Shown piece by piece: positions 9,477 to 18,022 of a stretch of 64,000 bases of DNA. Below the pieces are notes generated by a model. It was not told where the DNA came from, made no database searches, and saw only the letters and a program-made list of their open reading frames with translations. The stretch comes from Pontibaca salina (GTDB lineage Bacteria; Pseudomonadota; Alphaproteobacteria; Rhodobacterales; Rhodobacteraceae). The DNA is taken from NCBI RefSeq assembly GCF_016307205.1, contig NZ_JAEIJD010000002.1, positions 372,001-436,000 of the forward strand. Direction: 5' to 3'. Made by a program: the position numbers and the translations under genes. The stretch's first letter is position 1. Every line of letters starts with the position of its first letter.

Positions 9477-10296
9477 GCTGATCTGCACCTGCGCTGCGGT
9501 CTTAATGTCGGGAGCAGGCGGCGCAGCAGCGCAGGTCTCGGATCTGGTATCAAAAACCGCGTTCCGGGTCTGCGCTGATCCGGCCAACCTGCCGATGTCC
9601 GACGTGAACGAACAGGGATTTGAAAACCGCCTCGCCGACTTGTTTGCAGAAAAGCTGGGGCTCCCGGTTGAATATACATGGTATCCGATGGCGACCGGTT
9701 TCATCCGCAATACGCTGCGTGCCAACCACTGTGACGTGGTGATCGGCTATGCGCAGGGGCATGAACTGGTGCAAAATACCAACCATTACTTAACCTCGGC
9801 CTATACATTGATCGTCAAGGCGGATGGACCATTGGCCGAAGTTGACGATCTCGCCGATCCACGGCTGCAAGGGAAGGCCATCGGCGTCATTGCCGGATCA
9901 CCCCCGGCCAGCCATCTGGCGCGAAACGGGCTGATCGGGGACGCGCATGGTTATGATCTTGTTGTTGATCGCCGTTATGAATCCCCCGCCGGTGACATGT
10001 TGGCTGATCTTGAAGCGGGACGGCTTGACGCCGCAGTTCTCTGGGGGCCGATCGCGGGGCCGCTGGTTAAACAAGGCTTTGCCGAGCTCAAGGTGACACC
10101 GTTGCTGAAAGAGAGCCTGCCGCCAAGGCTGTTTTTCCGGATTACGATGGGTGTGCGGCTCGGGGATAAGGACTGGGAGCATGAACTGAATGGGCTGATC
10201 CGGCGCAATCAGAGCGAAATCAACACCATCCTTGAAGATGCGGGCGTGCCGCTGGTCAACGCCATGGGTACTGCCGCACTGGCAGACCCACCATGA
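9460..10296 (+). CDS. xoxJ: Periplasmic binding-protein-like accessory XoxJ
   Basis: This 278-residue exported protein belongs to the solute-binding fold family (MoxJ/XoxJ) encoded next to PQQ methanol dehydrogenases and thought to help activate or mature the enzyme. The signal peptide runs to about residue 25 (GAAAQ). The mature protein begins with the typical FRVCADPANLPMSD segment and continues with two alternating alpha/beta lobes. Start 9460 has AGGAAGAG just upstream; the long upstream extension lies inside xoxG and is not coding in this frame. It overlaps xoxG by 17 bases and the following gene by four bases. Confidence 0.88.
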   Translation: MPVWVRLICTCAAVLMSGAGGAAAQVSDLVSKTAFRVCADPANLPMSDVNEQGFENRLADLFAEKLGLPVEYTWYPMATGFIRNTLRANHCDVVIGYAQGHELVQNTNHYLTSAYTLIVKADGPLAEVDDLADPRLQGKAIGVIAGSPPASHLARNGLIGDAHGYDLVVDRRYESPAGDMLADLEAGRLDAAVLWGPIAGPLVKQGFAELKVTPLLKESLPPRLFFRITMGVRLGDKDWEHELNGLIRRNQSEINTILEDAGVPLVNAMGTAALADPP

Positions 10297-10829
10297 TCCG
10301 TGCCCTTATCATCGCGCTGCTGATCCCGTTTGGCGCGCTGGCGCAGGAGGTTCCCGAACCGACTGATTATCGCATAGAGGAATATCGCGCCCCGATCCCG
10401 TTGACCCTGAAAGGGGCCACGGCCATCGATGGCAAGGCGGCATTCGCGTTGTGGAAAACCGACCGCGTTCCCTTTGTCGATGTGATGCCCCGCCAGCCCA
10501 AACCCAAGAATCTTCCTGAAGGCACTATTTGGCGCGATGAGACGCGCATGTCAGTGCCGGGCGCGATCTGGCTGCCCAATGTTGGCTATGGGGAAATCGC
10601 TGATGAAACAGCAAATTATTTCAAGCGCGGGTTGGAAAAGGTAACAGATGGCGACCCCGACGCGCCGATCGTGCTGTTCTGCCGTGACGATTGCTGGATG
10701 TCCTGGAACGCGGCCAAGCGGGTGCAGGAATGGGGCTACAGCCACGTTTTCTGGTTTCGCGGCGGCACCGATGATTGGGCAGCGCTGGGCTATCGTTTAG
10801 AGCCGGTTGAAGCCGAACCGGAGCCGTAA
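10293..10829 (+). CDS. Rhodanese-like PQQ-catabolism-associated protein with C-x3-C-W motif
   Basis: The 178-residue exported protein has a signal peptide ending at LAQ (residue 18) and a rhodanese-like fold. The putative active site is C130-R-D-D-C134-W135, followed by MSWNAAKRVQEWGY, which matches the family known as the PQQ-dependent catabolism-associated CXXCW motif proteins. The two cysteines could form a redox pair in the periplasm; the reaction is not known. It overlaps xoxJ by four bases, so it is in the xox transcription unit, and is convergent with the next gene. Confidence 0.88.
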   Translation: MIRALIIALLIPFGALAQEVPEPTDYRIEEYRAPIPLTLKGATAIDGKAAFALWKTDRVPFVDVMPRQPKPKNLPEGTIWRDETRMSVPGAIWLPNVGYGEIADETANYFKRGLEKVTDGDPDAPIVLFCRDDCWMSWNAAKRVQEWGYSHVFWFRGGTDDWAALGYRLEPVEAEPEP

Positions 10830-10832
10830 ACG

Positions 10833-11342
10833 TCACGGTGTGAAAAAGGCGGTTTTCAGGATGTAGCGCATGCCGCGCAGCCAGGATTCGTCAGTGTTCG
10901 AGCGGATCTCCACCACCCGCGCGGCAACGACCTGTTTGGTACTGACATCGCGCATGACCAAATTCATCGCCAGAATGAGATTAGAGACTTTCTGCACGAC
11001 ACCGACCAGCACGTAATCCGCACCCAATTTGCGCGCCATGCGGAGTTCGCAGCCATAGCAATTGGCCGGGTTGCTGGTGCTTTCCAGTTCTGCGGCAATC
11101 GGCGCGAGATCGACCAGCGTAAGCCCCTGATCGGTGAATTGTCGGCGCACTTCATCCTCCAGCAAAGCAAGCCGAGCAGTCTCGTCTTGGCGCGCGGAGT
11201 TATAAGCCCCCTCGGTTGAGGTATCGAGAAAGGTAAGGCCCAGAAAAGCGACGGTGGCACCCTTGCGAAACTCGCCTGCCGTCGCAGCCGTGGCAAAAGC
11301 GATCAGTAACAAGGAGATGAGCGCGGGTTTCACCGTGCGCAT
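10833..11342 (-). CDS. DUF2380-type exported protein
   Basis: This 169-residue protein has a signal peptide (about residues 1-22, ATAATAG) and a mature part resembling DUF2380/DUF3280 proteins, a family regularly found in PQQ alcohol-oxidation loci. Features include ATVAFLGLTFLDTS near the N-terminus, a CYGC pair and the ADYVLVGVVQKVSNL strand pattern reminiscent of CsgG/FlgT-like folds. The start at 11342 is chosen over the upstream Met (11360) because it gives a proper signal peptide. Function unknown; context suggests periplasmic support of the quinoprotein system. It is divergent from the ABC binding-protein gene that follows. Confidence 0.75.
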   Translation of the reverse strand: MRTVKPALISLLLIAFATAATAGEFRKGATVAFLGLTFLDTSTEGAYNSARQDETARLALLEDEVRRQFTDQGLTLVDLAPIAAELESTSNPANCYGCELRMARKLGADYVLVGVVQKVSNLILAMNLVMRDVSTKQVVAARVVEIRSNTDESWLRGMRYILKTAFFTP

Positions 11343-11444
11343 GTTACCGGCTGCTGCCACTCTGGCAATCAGCCAAAGGTATAGGTTTCGTTTGCGCGCG
11401 GACCTGTCGCAAACTCGGCTTCACGGCGGCTTGGGAGGGACTGC

Positions 11445-12632
11445 TTGAAACCGATTGCCATCATTTGCGCAAGTCTTTTGCTCAGCTTTCTGGTTGCCAT
11501 GCCGTTGTTCGCACTTGAGATTCGCACGGCGGTGTTGCGTGTCGATTACCCGACCCGCGTGCCGATCTCGCGTTTTGATCTGATGCCCGACGACATGGGG
11601 TTTGCCGGTGCCACCCTTGGTAACGAGGACAACCAGACGACAGGGTCCTTCCTTGGGATCGAGTTTAGCACGGAATTTGTCGCGACCTCGCCCGATAAGG
11701 CAGGCGAGGCGCTGGCCGCGCTGCAGGCTGACGGAATTGCGCTGATCGTGGTACTCGCCTCGGATGACGACCTGCTGGCACTTGCGGATGCGGCTGGGGA
11801 GGGCGCGCTGATACTCAACGCCATGGCTCGTGGAACCACATTGCGCGATGTGCAATGCCGCGCCAATATTCTGCATATCGCCCCAAGCCAAGCGATGTTG
11901 GCCGATGCGGTAACCCAATTCGCTATGTGGAAAAAATGGCCGCGCTGGTTTCTGATCGAGGGTTCGAACGCGGCTGACCTTGCGCTGGGCGCGGAATATC
12001 GCCGCGCGGCACAGAAATTCGGGGCCAAGCTCGTCGAGCAACGGATTTTCGAAGACACCGGCGGGTCGCGCCGGGCCGATACCGGTCATGTTCTTGTGCA
12101 GCGCCAGATCCCGGTTTTCACCCAAGGCGCGCGCGATCATGATCTGGTGATTGCCGCAGATGCATCCGATGTCTTCGCGCTTTACCTGCCGTTTCATACT
12201 TGGGCACCGCGCCCGGTGATGGGCTCGGCGGGGCTGCGCCCGGTTACCTTCCACGCAACGCATGAATCTTGGGGTGCGATGCAGTTTCAGACCCGGTTTG
12301 AAAAACTGGCCAACCGCTATGTCCGGGAAGAGGATTACCAAGCCTGGCTGGCGCTGCGCGTGATCGGCGAGGCGGTAATCCGCACCAATAGCGCCGATCC
12401 CGCGACGCTGAAAGACTTTGCGCTGGGCGACAGTTTCGAGTTGGCAGCCTTCAAGGGGCAGGCGGTGACCTTCCGCGACTGGAATGGCCAATTGCGCCAG
12501 CCGATCTTGCTGACCGACAGCAAGGTTACCGTCAGCGTCTCCCCGCAAGAGGGCTATCTGCACCAGCGCACCGCTTTGGATACGCTGGGTCTGGATCAAC
12601 CTGAATCGGCCTGCACGGCCTTCACGAAATGA
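11445..12632 (+). CDS. ABC transporter substrate-binding protein, PQQ alcohol-dehydrogenase (Lut/Ped) system
   Basis: The 395-residue exported binding protein has a branched-chain-amino-acid-type periplasmic fold and an N-terminal signal segment (about residues 1-23). It belongs to the binding-protein family tied to PQQ alcohol dehydrogenase loci; relatives include LutA of Methylorubrum and the Pseudomonas PedA1A2BC system, both implicated in lanthanide uptake or response. It heads a run of same-strand genes ending with an ABC ATPase and permease, and the next gene starts at its stop. The ligand here is inferred, not shown. Confidence 0.83.
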   Translation: MKPIAIICASLLLSFLVAMPLFALEIRTAVLRVDYPTRVPISRFDLMPDDMGFAGATLGNEDNQTTGSFLGIEFSTEFVATSPDKAGEALAALQADGIALIVVLASDDDLLALADAAGEGALILNAMARGTTLRDVQCRANILHIAPSQAMLADAVTQFAMWKKWPRWFLIEGSNAADLALGAEYRRAAQKFGAKLVEQRIFEDTGGSRRADTGHVLVQRQIPVFTQGARDHDLVIAADASDVFALYLPFHTWAPRPVMGSAGLRPVTFHATHESWGAMQFQTRFEKLANRYVREEDYQAWLALRVIGEAVIRTNSADPATLKDFALGDSFELAAFKGQAVTFRDWNGQLRQPILLTDSKVTVSVSPQEGYLHQRTALDTLGLDQPESACTAFTK

Positions 12633-12640
12633 GGTGCATG

Positions 12641-13615
12641 ATGAGAACGCTCTTTCTGCTGCTTGGCTGTCTGGGCGCTTTTGCGACACCGGCGCTCGCC
12701 AACAAAGTGTTTGTCAGCAATGAGAAAGGCAACACAGTCACGGTTCTCGACAGCGACAATTGGGAGGTGTTGACCGAGTTCAATGCCGGCAATCGCCCGC
12801 GCGGCATCGGTATCAGCCCCGACGGCAAACACCTCTATGTCTGCGCCTCAGACGATGACACCATCCGCGTGTTCGATGCCGACAGCTATGAGGAACTCTG
12901 GACCTTGCCATCCGGACCCGACCCCGAACTGTTCACGCTGCACCCGTCAGGCAATCCGCTCTATGTTGCCAATGAGGACGACAATCTTGTCACCGTGATC
13001 GACACCGAAAAGCGCACGGTTCTGGCCGAGGTCCCCGTCGGGGTCGAGCCCGAGGGCATGGCGATCAGCCCCGATGCCCGCTTTGTCGTCAACACCTCCG
13101 AAACCACCAATATGGCGCATTTCATCGACACCACGGATTACGAGATCAAGCACAACGTGCTGGTCGATCAGCGTCCGCGTTACGCGGTCTATACAGATGA
13201 CGGTGCGCGGTTATTCGTCAGTGCCGAAATCGGCGGCACAGTTAGCGAGATCGACCCGAATGCCGAGGGGGGGCCAACCCTGATCAACAAGTTCGAATTT
13301 GCTGTGCCCGGAGTCGAGCCGGAATGGCTGCAACCGGTTGGCATGAAAATCACCGCTGACAAACGCTGGCTGTTCGTGGCCCTTGGTCCAGCGAACCGCG
13401 TGGCGGTGATCGATCTCAGCACCGATGAGGTCGTCGATTATATCCTCGTCGGGCAGCGGGTCTGGCAACTGGCGTTCACGCCGGACCAGAAATACCTGAT
13501 CACCACCAACGGCAATTCCAATGACGTGACGATCATCGACGTGGCGGCGCAGAAAGCCTTGAAATCGGTGCAAGTCGGGCAGCAGCCCTGGGGCGTGGTG
13601 GTCGCGCCCAACTGA
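12641..13615 (+). CDS. YVTN-type beta-propeller protein of the PQQ-linked ABC system
   Basis: This exported protein of 324 residues has a signal peptide ending near PALAN and then seven or so repeats of the YVTN/SxDGxxLYV type (for example ISPDGKHLYVCASDDDTIRVFD and LTTNGNSNDVTIIDV-like units), so a beta-propeller fold is expected. GAGGTG precedes adjacent ATGs at 12638 and 12641; the second is better spaced. Related propellers sit beside the Lut/Ped transporter genes in methylotrophs. It may bind a metal complex or interact with the quinoprotein; neither is demonstrated. Confidence 0.85.
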   Translation: MRTLFLLLGCLGAFATPALANKVFVSNEKGNTVTVLDSDNWEVLTEFNAGNRPRGIGISPDGKHLYVCASDDDTIRVFDADSYEELWTLPSGPDPELFTLHPSGNPLYVANEDDNLVTVIDTEKRTVLAEVPVGVEPEGMAISPDARFVVNTSETTNMAHFIDTTDYEIKHNVLVDQRPRYAVYTDDGARLFVSAEIGGTVSEIDPNAEGGPTLINKFEFAVPGVEPEWLQPVGMKITADKRWLFVALGPANRVAVIDLSTDEVVDYILVGQRVWQLAFTPDQKYLITTNGNSNDVTIIDVAAQKALKSVQVGQQPWGVVVAPN

Positions 13616-13631
13616 ACGGGAAGGAGGGGGA

Positions 13632-14606
13632 ATGGCACGAATTCTTGGAGGGCTTGCTTTGTCTCTGGCGGCGGTGATCGCGCTGGGTCCGCTAAATGCC
13701 AAAGATCTACCTCGTATCCGTGCAGCGGTGCTTGAGATCGGCACCGTGAACTGGGAACTTAACACGATCAAGCGCAACGGTTGCGATACCGCCAACGGGT
13801 TCGAATTGGTCCTCCAGCCCTTTGCCGACAATGGGGCAACCCGCGTCGCGCTTGAGGGCGGGGTAGCGGATATTGCCGTGATCGACTGGATCTGGACCGC
13901 GCGGCAGCGGGCGGCGGGGAAGGATTATGTCTTTATTCCTTACTCCAAAGCCGTGGGCGGCATGGTCGTTCCAAAGGACAGCAAGGCACAGAGCCTGAAG
14001 GACATGGCCGGCAAGAAAATCGGGATCGCCGGCGGGCCGCTGGACAAGAGTTGGCTGATCCTGCGCGCCTTCGCCACGCAAGAATATGACATGGACTTGG
14101 TCGGCGACACCGAACAGGTCTTTGGTGCGCCGCCGCTTATCTACAAGACCGCGCTTCAGGGCGAGACTGACGGAGCAATCAATTTCTGGCATTTTTTAGC
14201 CAAGATGAGGGCGGGCGGTATGCGCGAACTGATTGCGGTTGATGACGCGGCGCGCGCGCTTGGCCTTGACCCGGACACGCCGCTTCTGGGTTATGTAATG
14301 AAGGAGAGTTTTATCGCAGAGCATCCCGGCATTGATCAGAAACTTTACGACGCGTCCCGCGCCGCCAAGGATTTGCTCGCCAAAGATGACGCCGCATGGG
14401 AACCTTTGCGGATCCAGATGAACGCAAGCAATGAAGCAGAGTTTGAACTGCTGCGGCATGGTTTTCGCGCCGGTATCCCATCCGACGCGCCGATAAATAT
14501 CGACGGAGCCGACCGGTTTCTGCGCCTCATGGCCAAGCTAGGCGGCGAAGATCTGGTTGGCGCGGCGACGACCCTGCCGGACGGCCTGTTCGCGAACGTG
14601 AAATAA
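13632..14606 (+). CDS. Second ABC substrate-binding protein (NMT1/Tau-like)
   Basis: The 324-residue exported protein has a signal peptide (about residues 1-22) and the type-2 periplasmic binding fold of the nitrate/taurine/thiamine-precursor group; the segments LEGGVADIAVIDWIW, DMAGKKIGIAGGPLDKSW and GAPPLIYKTALQGETDGAINFW fit this. A GGAGGGGG ribosome-binding site precedes it. It is followed by its own permease and ATPase, all embedded inside the Lut/Ped-like cluster. The substrate is unknown: sulfonates or thiamine precursors are the usual ligands for this fold, but the neighbourhood points to something needed by the PQQ enzyme. Confidence 0.82.
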   Translation: MARILGGLALSLAAVIALGPLNAKDLPRIRAAVLEIGTVNWELNTIKRNGCDTANGFELVLQPFADNGATRVALEGGVADIAVIDWIWTARQRAAGKDYVFIPYSKAVGGMVVPKDSKAQSLKDMAGKKIGIAGGPLDKSWLILRAFATQEYDMDLVGDTEQVFGAPPLIYKTALQGETDGAINFWHFLAKMRAGGMRELIAVDDAARALGLDPDTPLLGYVMKESFIAEHPGIDQKLYDASRAAKDLLAKDDAAWEPLRIQMNASNEAEFELLRHGFRAGIPSDAPINIDGADRFLRLMAKLGGEDLVGAATTLPDGLFANVK

Positions 14607-14609
14607 GAC

Positions 14610-15371
14610 GTGAAATGGCTGCCCGTATCTCCTGTCACGATCCCGCTGCTGTCGCTCTTGTCTCTGTTGCTGTTGTGGGTCGCCGCCGCCGAACTGACCG
14701 CCGACCCGGAGATCTTGCCGATGCCACATGCATTGGCACGCCCCTTCTGGCGCGAGCTCAGCTCGGGCGCGCTGCCTTATCATCTGGCGCATACCGGGCT
14801 GCGGGTGCTGTGGGCCTTTGCCCTTGCGATGACCATTGGAACCGCGCTGGGCCTTATCATGGGCAGCTATCCGGCGGTCGATCGTTGGCTCGACCCGTGG
14901 CTGGTGGTGTTCCTCAACCTGCCCGCGCTCGTCTTGATCGTGCTGTGCTATCTGTGGATCGGGCTGAACGAAACCGCCGCCATCGTCGCGGTAACGCTCA
15001 ACAAGATCCCGAATGTCACCACGATCCTGCGCGAGGGGGTCCGGGCGCGCGATCCGAACCTTCGGGCAATGGCGCAGGTCTTTGGCATGCGCCGCCTGAC
15101 CTATCTGCGCCATGTGCTGATTCCGCAGCTTGCGCCCTTTATCGGCGCCGCCGCGCGCTCGGGTATCGCGGTGATCTGGAAAATCGTGCTGGTGGTCGAG
15201 TTTCTGGGCCGCTCCAACGGCGTCGGCTTTCAGATCCACCTGTATTTTCAGCTGTTCAACGTGGCGCTGGTATTGGTCTATTCACTGTCCTTCATCGCCG
15301 TCATGCTGTTGGTCGAGTGGCTGCTGTTGCAACCTGTCGAGCGCCATGTCCGCCGCTGGAGAACATCATGA
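14610..15371 (+). CDS. ABC transporter permease (TauC/SsuC-like)
   Basis: This 253-residue inner-membrane permease has about six hydrophobic segments and the cytoplasmic EAA loop near residues 140-160 (REGVRARDPNLRAMAQVFGMRR), which docks onto the ATPase. The start codon is GTG, four bases after the binding-protein stop, and the end overlaps the ATPase start (ATGA), showing a coupled operon. It belongs to the BPD_transp_1 family of the nitrate/taurine group. The specificity is unknown and set by the partner binding protein. Confidence 0.88.
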   Translation: MKWLPVSPVTIPLLSLLSLLLLWVAAAELTADPEILPMPHALARPFWRELSSGALPYHLAHTGLRVLWAFALAMTIGTALGLIMGSYPAVDRWLDPWLVVFLNLPALVLIVLCYLWIGLNETAAIVAVTLNKIPNVTTILREGVRARDPNLRAMAQVFGMRRLTYLRHVLIPQLAPFIGAAARSGIAVIWKIVLVVEFLGRSNGVGFQIHLYFQLFNVALVLVYSLSFIAVMLLVEWLLLQPVERHVRRWRTS

Positions 15372-15985
15372 TCCGCGTCATTGTCCACCGCAAGGCATTC
15401 GGCACGACAGAGATCCTGCGGGACATTTCCTTTACCATTGCGTCGGGGGAAACCGTCGCAGTGCTTGGCCCATCAGGAATCGGGAAATCGACGCTTCTAA
15501 GCCTGATCTCGGGCATCGATCCGGCATTTACCGGTCAGATCACGCGGGCCAAGCGCATGGCCATCGTGTTTCAGGAGCCGACACTTTTGCCTTGGCGCAG
15601 TGTGTTGCAGAACATCTTGTTGGTCCATGAGGATCTCGCGCGGGACGCGGCGCTGGCCGCGCTGGCCCGTGTCGGGGTTGCGGAAAAGGCCGCATTGTTT
15701 CCCGGCCAGCTGTCTTTGGGACAACAACGGCGCGTGGCGCTGGCACGGGCCTTTGCGGGGCGACCGCAATTGTTGATTATGGACGAACCTTTTGCCTCGC
15801 TCGATCCTGCCACCGCCGAGGACATGCTCGCGTTAACTGAGGCCCTGATTGCCGAAACCGGCCCCGCCACGATCTTTGTGACCCATGCGCGCAGCGAGGC
15901 CGAACGGTTGGCCGATCAAATTTTCGAACTTGGTGGATCCCCCGCCACGATTGTTACTTCGCAACCCAGAAAGGACATGCCATGA
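15368..15985 (+). CDS. ABC transporter ATP-binding protein (partner of the Tau-like permease)
   Basis: This nucleotide-binding subunit has 205 residues, at the short end for the family. It shows Walker A GPSGIGKST, Q-loop VFQEPTLLPW, signature LSLGQQRRVALARAF, Walker B LLIMDEP and the switch histidine in FVTHARSEA. The start overlaps the permease stop (ATGA), and the end overlaps the next gene by four bases. It powers the importer encoded by the two preceding genes. The C-terminal extension seen in some Tau/Ssu ATPases is missing. Confidence 0.9.
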   Translation: MIRVIVHRKAFGTTEILRDISFTIASGETVAVLGPSGIGKSTLLSLISGIDPAFTGQITRAKRMAIVFQEPTLLPWRSVLQNILLVHEDLARDAALAALARVGVAEKAALFPGQLSLGQQRRVALARAFAGRPQLLIMDEPFASLDPATAEDMLALTEALIAETGPATIFVTHARSEAERLADQIFELGGSPATIVTSQPRKDMP

Positions 15986-16413
15986 AACTTGTCACTGCCC
16001 TGACGATCGCCACCTTTACGATGACCATACCGGCCTTTGCCCATGACCTCGGCTTTGCCGGACTGCTGTCGAAAAGCAACAAGGAAGAATTGCCACCAAT
16101 CACGCTCTCGGTCGGCAAACCGATCGCCGAGGCGCCGCTGGTGCTGAAATCGGGCACCGCCTATGAGATCGAGATCACCGCTGACGGCACTGGCGAATTA
16201 GCGCTGGAGGGGCCGGGGTTTTTTCGCGCGATCTGGATCAACGAGATCGTCATAGACGATCTGGAAATCCGGCCCATCGGTCTGGACAGCGTCGAATTTG
16301 ACAAGGCTGGGACCATGGAGATCGAATTCATCGCGATCAAGCCGGGCCGCTACTTCATGCGCCAGCCCGGCTCTACCGGCGAGGGGCAGCGTGTCGAGAT
16401 CACTATCCAGTAA
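15982..16413 (+). CDS. Small exported beta-rich protein, possibly cupredoxin-like
   Basis: The 143-residue product has a signal peptide (about residues 1-20, ending PAFAH) and a beta-strand-rich mature domain containing VLKSGTAYEIEI, GPGFFRAIWINEIVID and PGRYFMRQPG. This pattern resembles plastocyanin-like folds, but I cannot identify a full His/Cys/Met copper site. It overlaps the preceding ATPase gene by four bases and is followed seven bases later by the Lut/Ped-type ATPase, so it is part of the same operon. It could be a periplasmic metal-handling protein. The function is unproven. Confidence 0.65.
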   Translation: MKLVTALTIATFTMTIPAFAHDLGFAGLLSKSNKEELPPITLSVGKPIAEAPLVLKSGTAYEIEITADGTGELALEGPGFFRAIWINEIVIDDLEIRPIGLDSVEFDKAGTMEIEFIAIKPGRYFMRQPGSTGEGQRVEITIQ

Positions 16414-16419
16414 CGCGGG

Positions 16420-17142
16420 ATGAAGGCGCTCAGCGTCCGCAACGTCAGTTACCGCTTTGGCGCCAAGGTGGCGCTTGACGATGTGTCGTTTGATCTTGAA
16501 GTAGGGCGCTTTGCGGCCTTGCTCGGACCAAACGGCGCAGGGAAATCGACGCTGTTTGCGCTGTTGACGCGGTTGCTGGTGACGCGACAGGGGCAGATTT
16601 TCGTAGCGGGTTTTGACGTGCGTGCTGCCCCGCGCGCGGCGCTGGCGCGCATTGGCGTGGTGTTTCAGCAATCGACCCTTGATCTGGACATGACGGTAGC
16701 GCGGAATCTGAGCTATTTCGCGGCACTTCAGGGGCTGTCGGGAGCGGCCGCGCAGGCCAGTATCGATGCCGCCCTTGACCGGCTCGACATGCGCGAACGC
16801 GCCGGTGAAACCGTGCGCGCTCTGAACGGTGGCCACCGCCGCCGGATGGAAATCGCCCGCGCACTGGTTCACGGCCCCGAAGTGCTGCTGCTGGACGAAC
16901 CCACCGTCGGTCTGGACACTGCAAGTCGGCGCGCGATCACCGCGCATGTGCATGACTTGGCCGAAGACGGCCTGACCGTGCTCTGGGCCACCCATCTTGT
17001 CGATGAAATCCGCCCCACGGATGATGTCGTCGTTTTGCACAAAGGCCGCGTTCTTACGCATCAACCAGCAGCCGAGATAGCTTGTAGCGGCGATTTGGGC
17101 GATGCTTTCATCGCCATGACCGGCGAAGGGGGCAGGCAATGA
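16420..17142 (+). CDS. ABC transporter ATP-binding protein, PQQ alcohol-dehydrogenase (Lut/Ped) system
   Basis: This is a 240-residue ABC-2-type ATPase. Walker A is GPNGAGKST, Walker B is VLLLDEP, and the signature is LNGGHRRRMEIARAL, a departure from the usual LSGGQ that is characteristic of the PQQ-associated ATPases (LutE/Ped type) as I recall them. The gene ends with a four-base overlap into the permease. With the binding protein at 11.4 kb and the permease downstream it completes the transporter implicated elsewhere in lanthanide uptake. Confidence 0.88.
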   Translation: MKALSVRNVSYRFGAKVALDDVSFDLEVGRFAALLGPNGAGKSTLFALLTRLLVTRQGQIFVAGFDVRAAPRAALARIGVVFQQSTLDLDMTVARNLSYFAALQGLSGAAAQASIDAALDRLDMRERAGETVRALNGGHRRRMEIARALVHGPEVLLLDEPTVGLDTASRRAITAHVHDLAEDGLTVLWATHLVDEIRPTDDVVVLHKGRVLTHQPAAEIACSGDLGDAFIAMTGEGGRQ

Positions 17143-17924
17143 CAGCCTATTTGGTAGCCTTGCGCGCCATCGTGCTGCGTGAGATGCTGCGCTTTGTACA
17201 CCAACGCAGCCGTTTCTTGTCGGCGCTGGTGCGCCCGCTGGTCTGGCTGGTCATCTTCGCGGCAGGTTTTCGCGCCGCTCTTGGCGTGTCAATCATTCCA
17301 CCCTATCAGACCTATATCACTTATGAGGTTTATATTGTGCCGGGATTGTGCGGCATGATCCAGCTATTCAATGGCATGCAATCGTCGCTGTCGCTGGTCT
17401 ATGATCAGGAAATGGGGTCGATGCGGCTGTTGCTGACCAGCCGGTTGCCGCGCACCTGGCTGTTGTTCTGCAAACTTCTGGCAGGAACGGCGGTATCGAT
17501 CCTGCAAGTCTATGTCTTTCTGGCGCTTGCTGCCGCTTTTGGGATCGCCATGCCTCCCCTCGGGTATCTCTATGTTTTGCCGGCGCTCGTGCTGAGTGGA
17601 TTAATGCTTGGCGCGCTCGGACTGCTGATTTCGTCCACCATCCGCCAGTTGGAAAACTTCGCGGGTGTGATGAATTTCGTCATCTTCCCGATGTTTTTCA
17701 TGTCGAGCGCACTGTATCCGCTGTGGAAAATGGCCGAAAGCTCGCCGCTTCTGCGCGATATTTGCGCGGCCAACCCGTTTACCCATGCGGTCGAGCTGAT
17801 CCGCTTCGCGCTTTACGAAAGCGTCAATCTTTGGGCGCTGATCTGGGTTGTTGCCGCCTTCGCGGTTTTTCTGGTCGGAGCGTTGATTGGCTATGATCCG
17901 GCGCGGGGATTGATCCGAAAATAG
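17139..17924 (+). CDS. ABC-2 type permease, PQQ alcohol-dehydrogenase (Lut/Ped) system
   Basis: The 261-residue integral membrane protein has about six hydrophobic segments and the ABC-2 permease pattern (LRPLVWLVIFAAGFRAALG near the start, FPMFFMSSALYPLWK and NPFTHAVELIRFALY near the end). It is of the PedC/LutF type found with PQQ alcohol dehydrogenases. It is translationally coupled to its ATPase by a four-base overlap and is the last gene of this run. The following 98 bases separate it from a LysR regulator gene. Confidence 0.88.
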   Translation: MTAYLVALRAIVLREMLRFVHQRSRFLSALVRPLVWLVIFAAGFRAALGVSIIPPYQTYITYEVYIVPGLCGMIQLFNGMQSSLSLVYDQEMGSMRLLLTSRLPRTWLLFCKLLAGTAVSILQVYVFLALAAAFGIAMPPLGYLYVLPALVLSGLMLGALGLLISSTIRQLENFAGVMNFVIFPMFFMSSALYPLWKMAESSPLLRDICAANPFTHAVELIRFALYESVNLWALIWVVAAFAVFLVGALIGYDPARGLIRK

Positions 17925-18022
17925 CCCCATCCCCGACTAAAGTTGGTGTCTCGGTGCGGCACAGTTTTCTCCCCCTACGGGCGCGACAGGCTAAACTGAC
18001 TCGATAGAGGAGGCGCTTACCC

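Noticed and set aside
11421-12689. A 422-codon minus-strand frame opposite the Lut/Ped-like binding protein
   Set aside because: It is antisense to a gene with signal peptide and good family match, and lacks plausible features.
14615-15367. In-frame extension upstream of the ABC ATPase at 15368
   Set aside because: It overlaps the permease in another frame; the ATPase homology begins at 15368 with an ATGA coupling.
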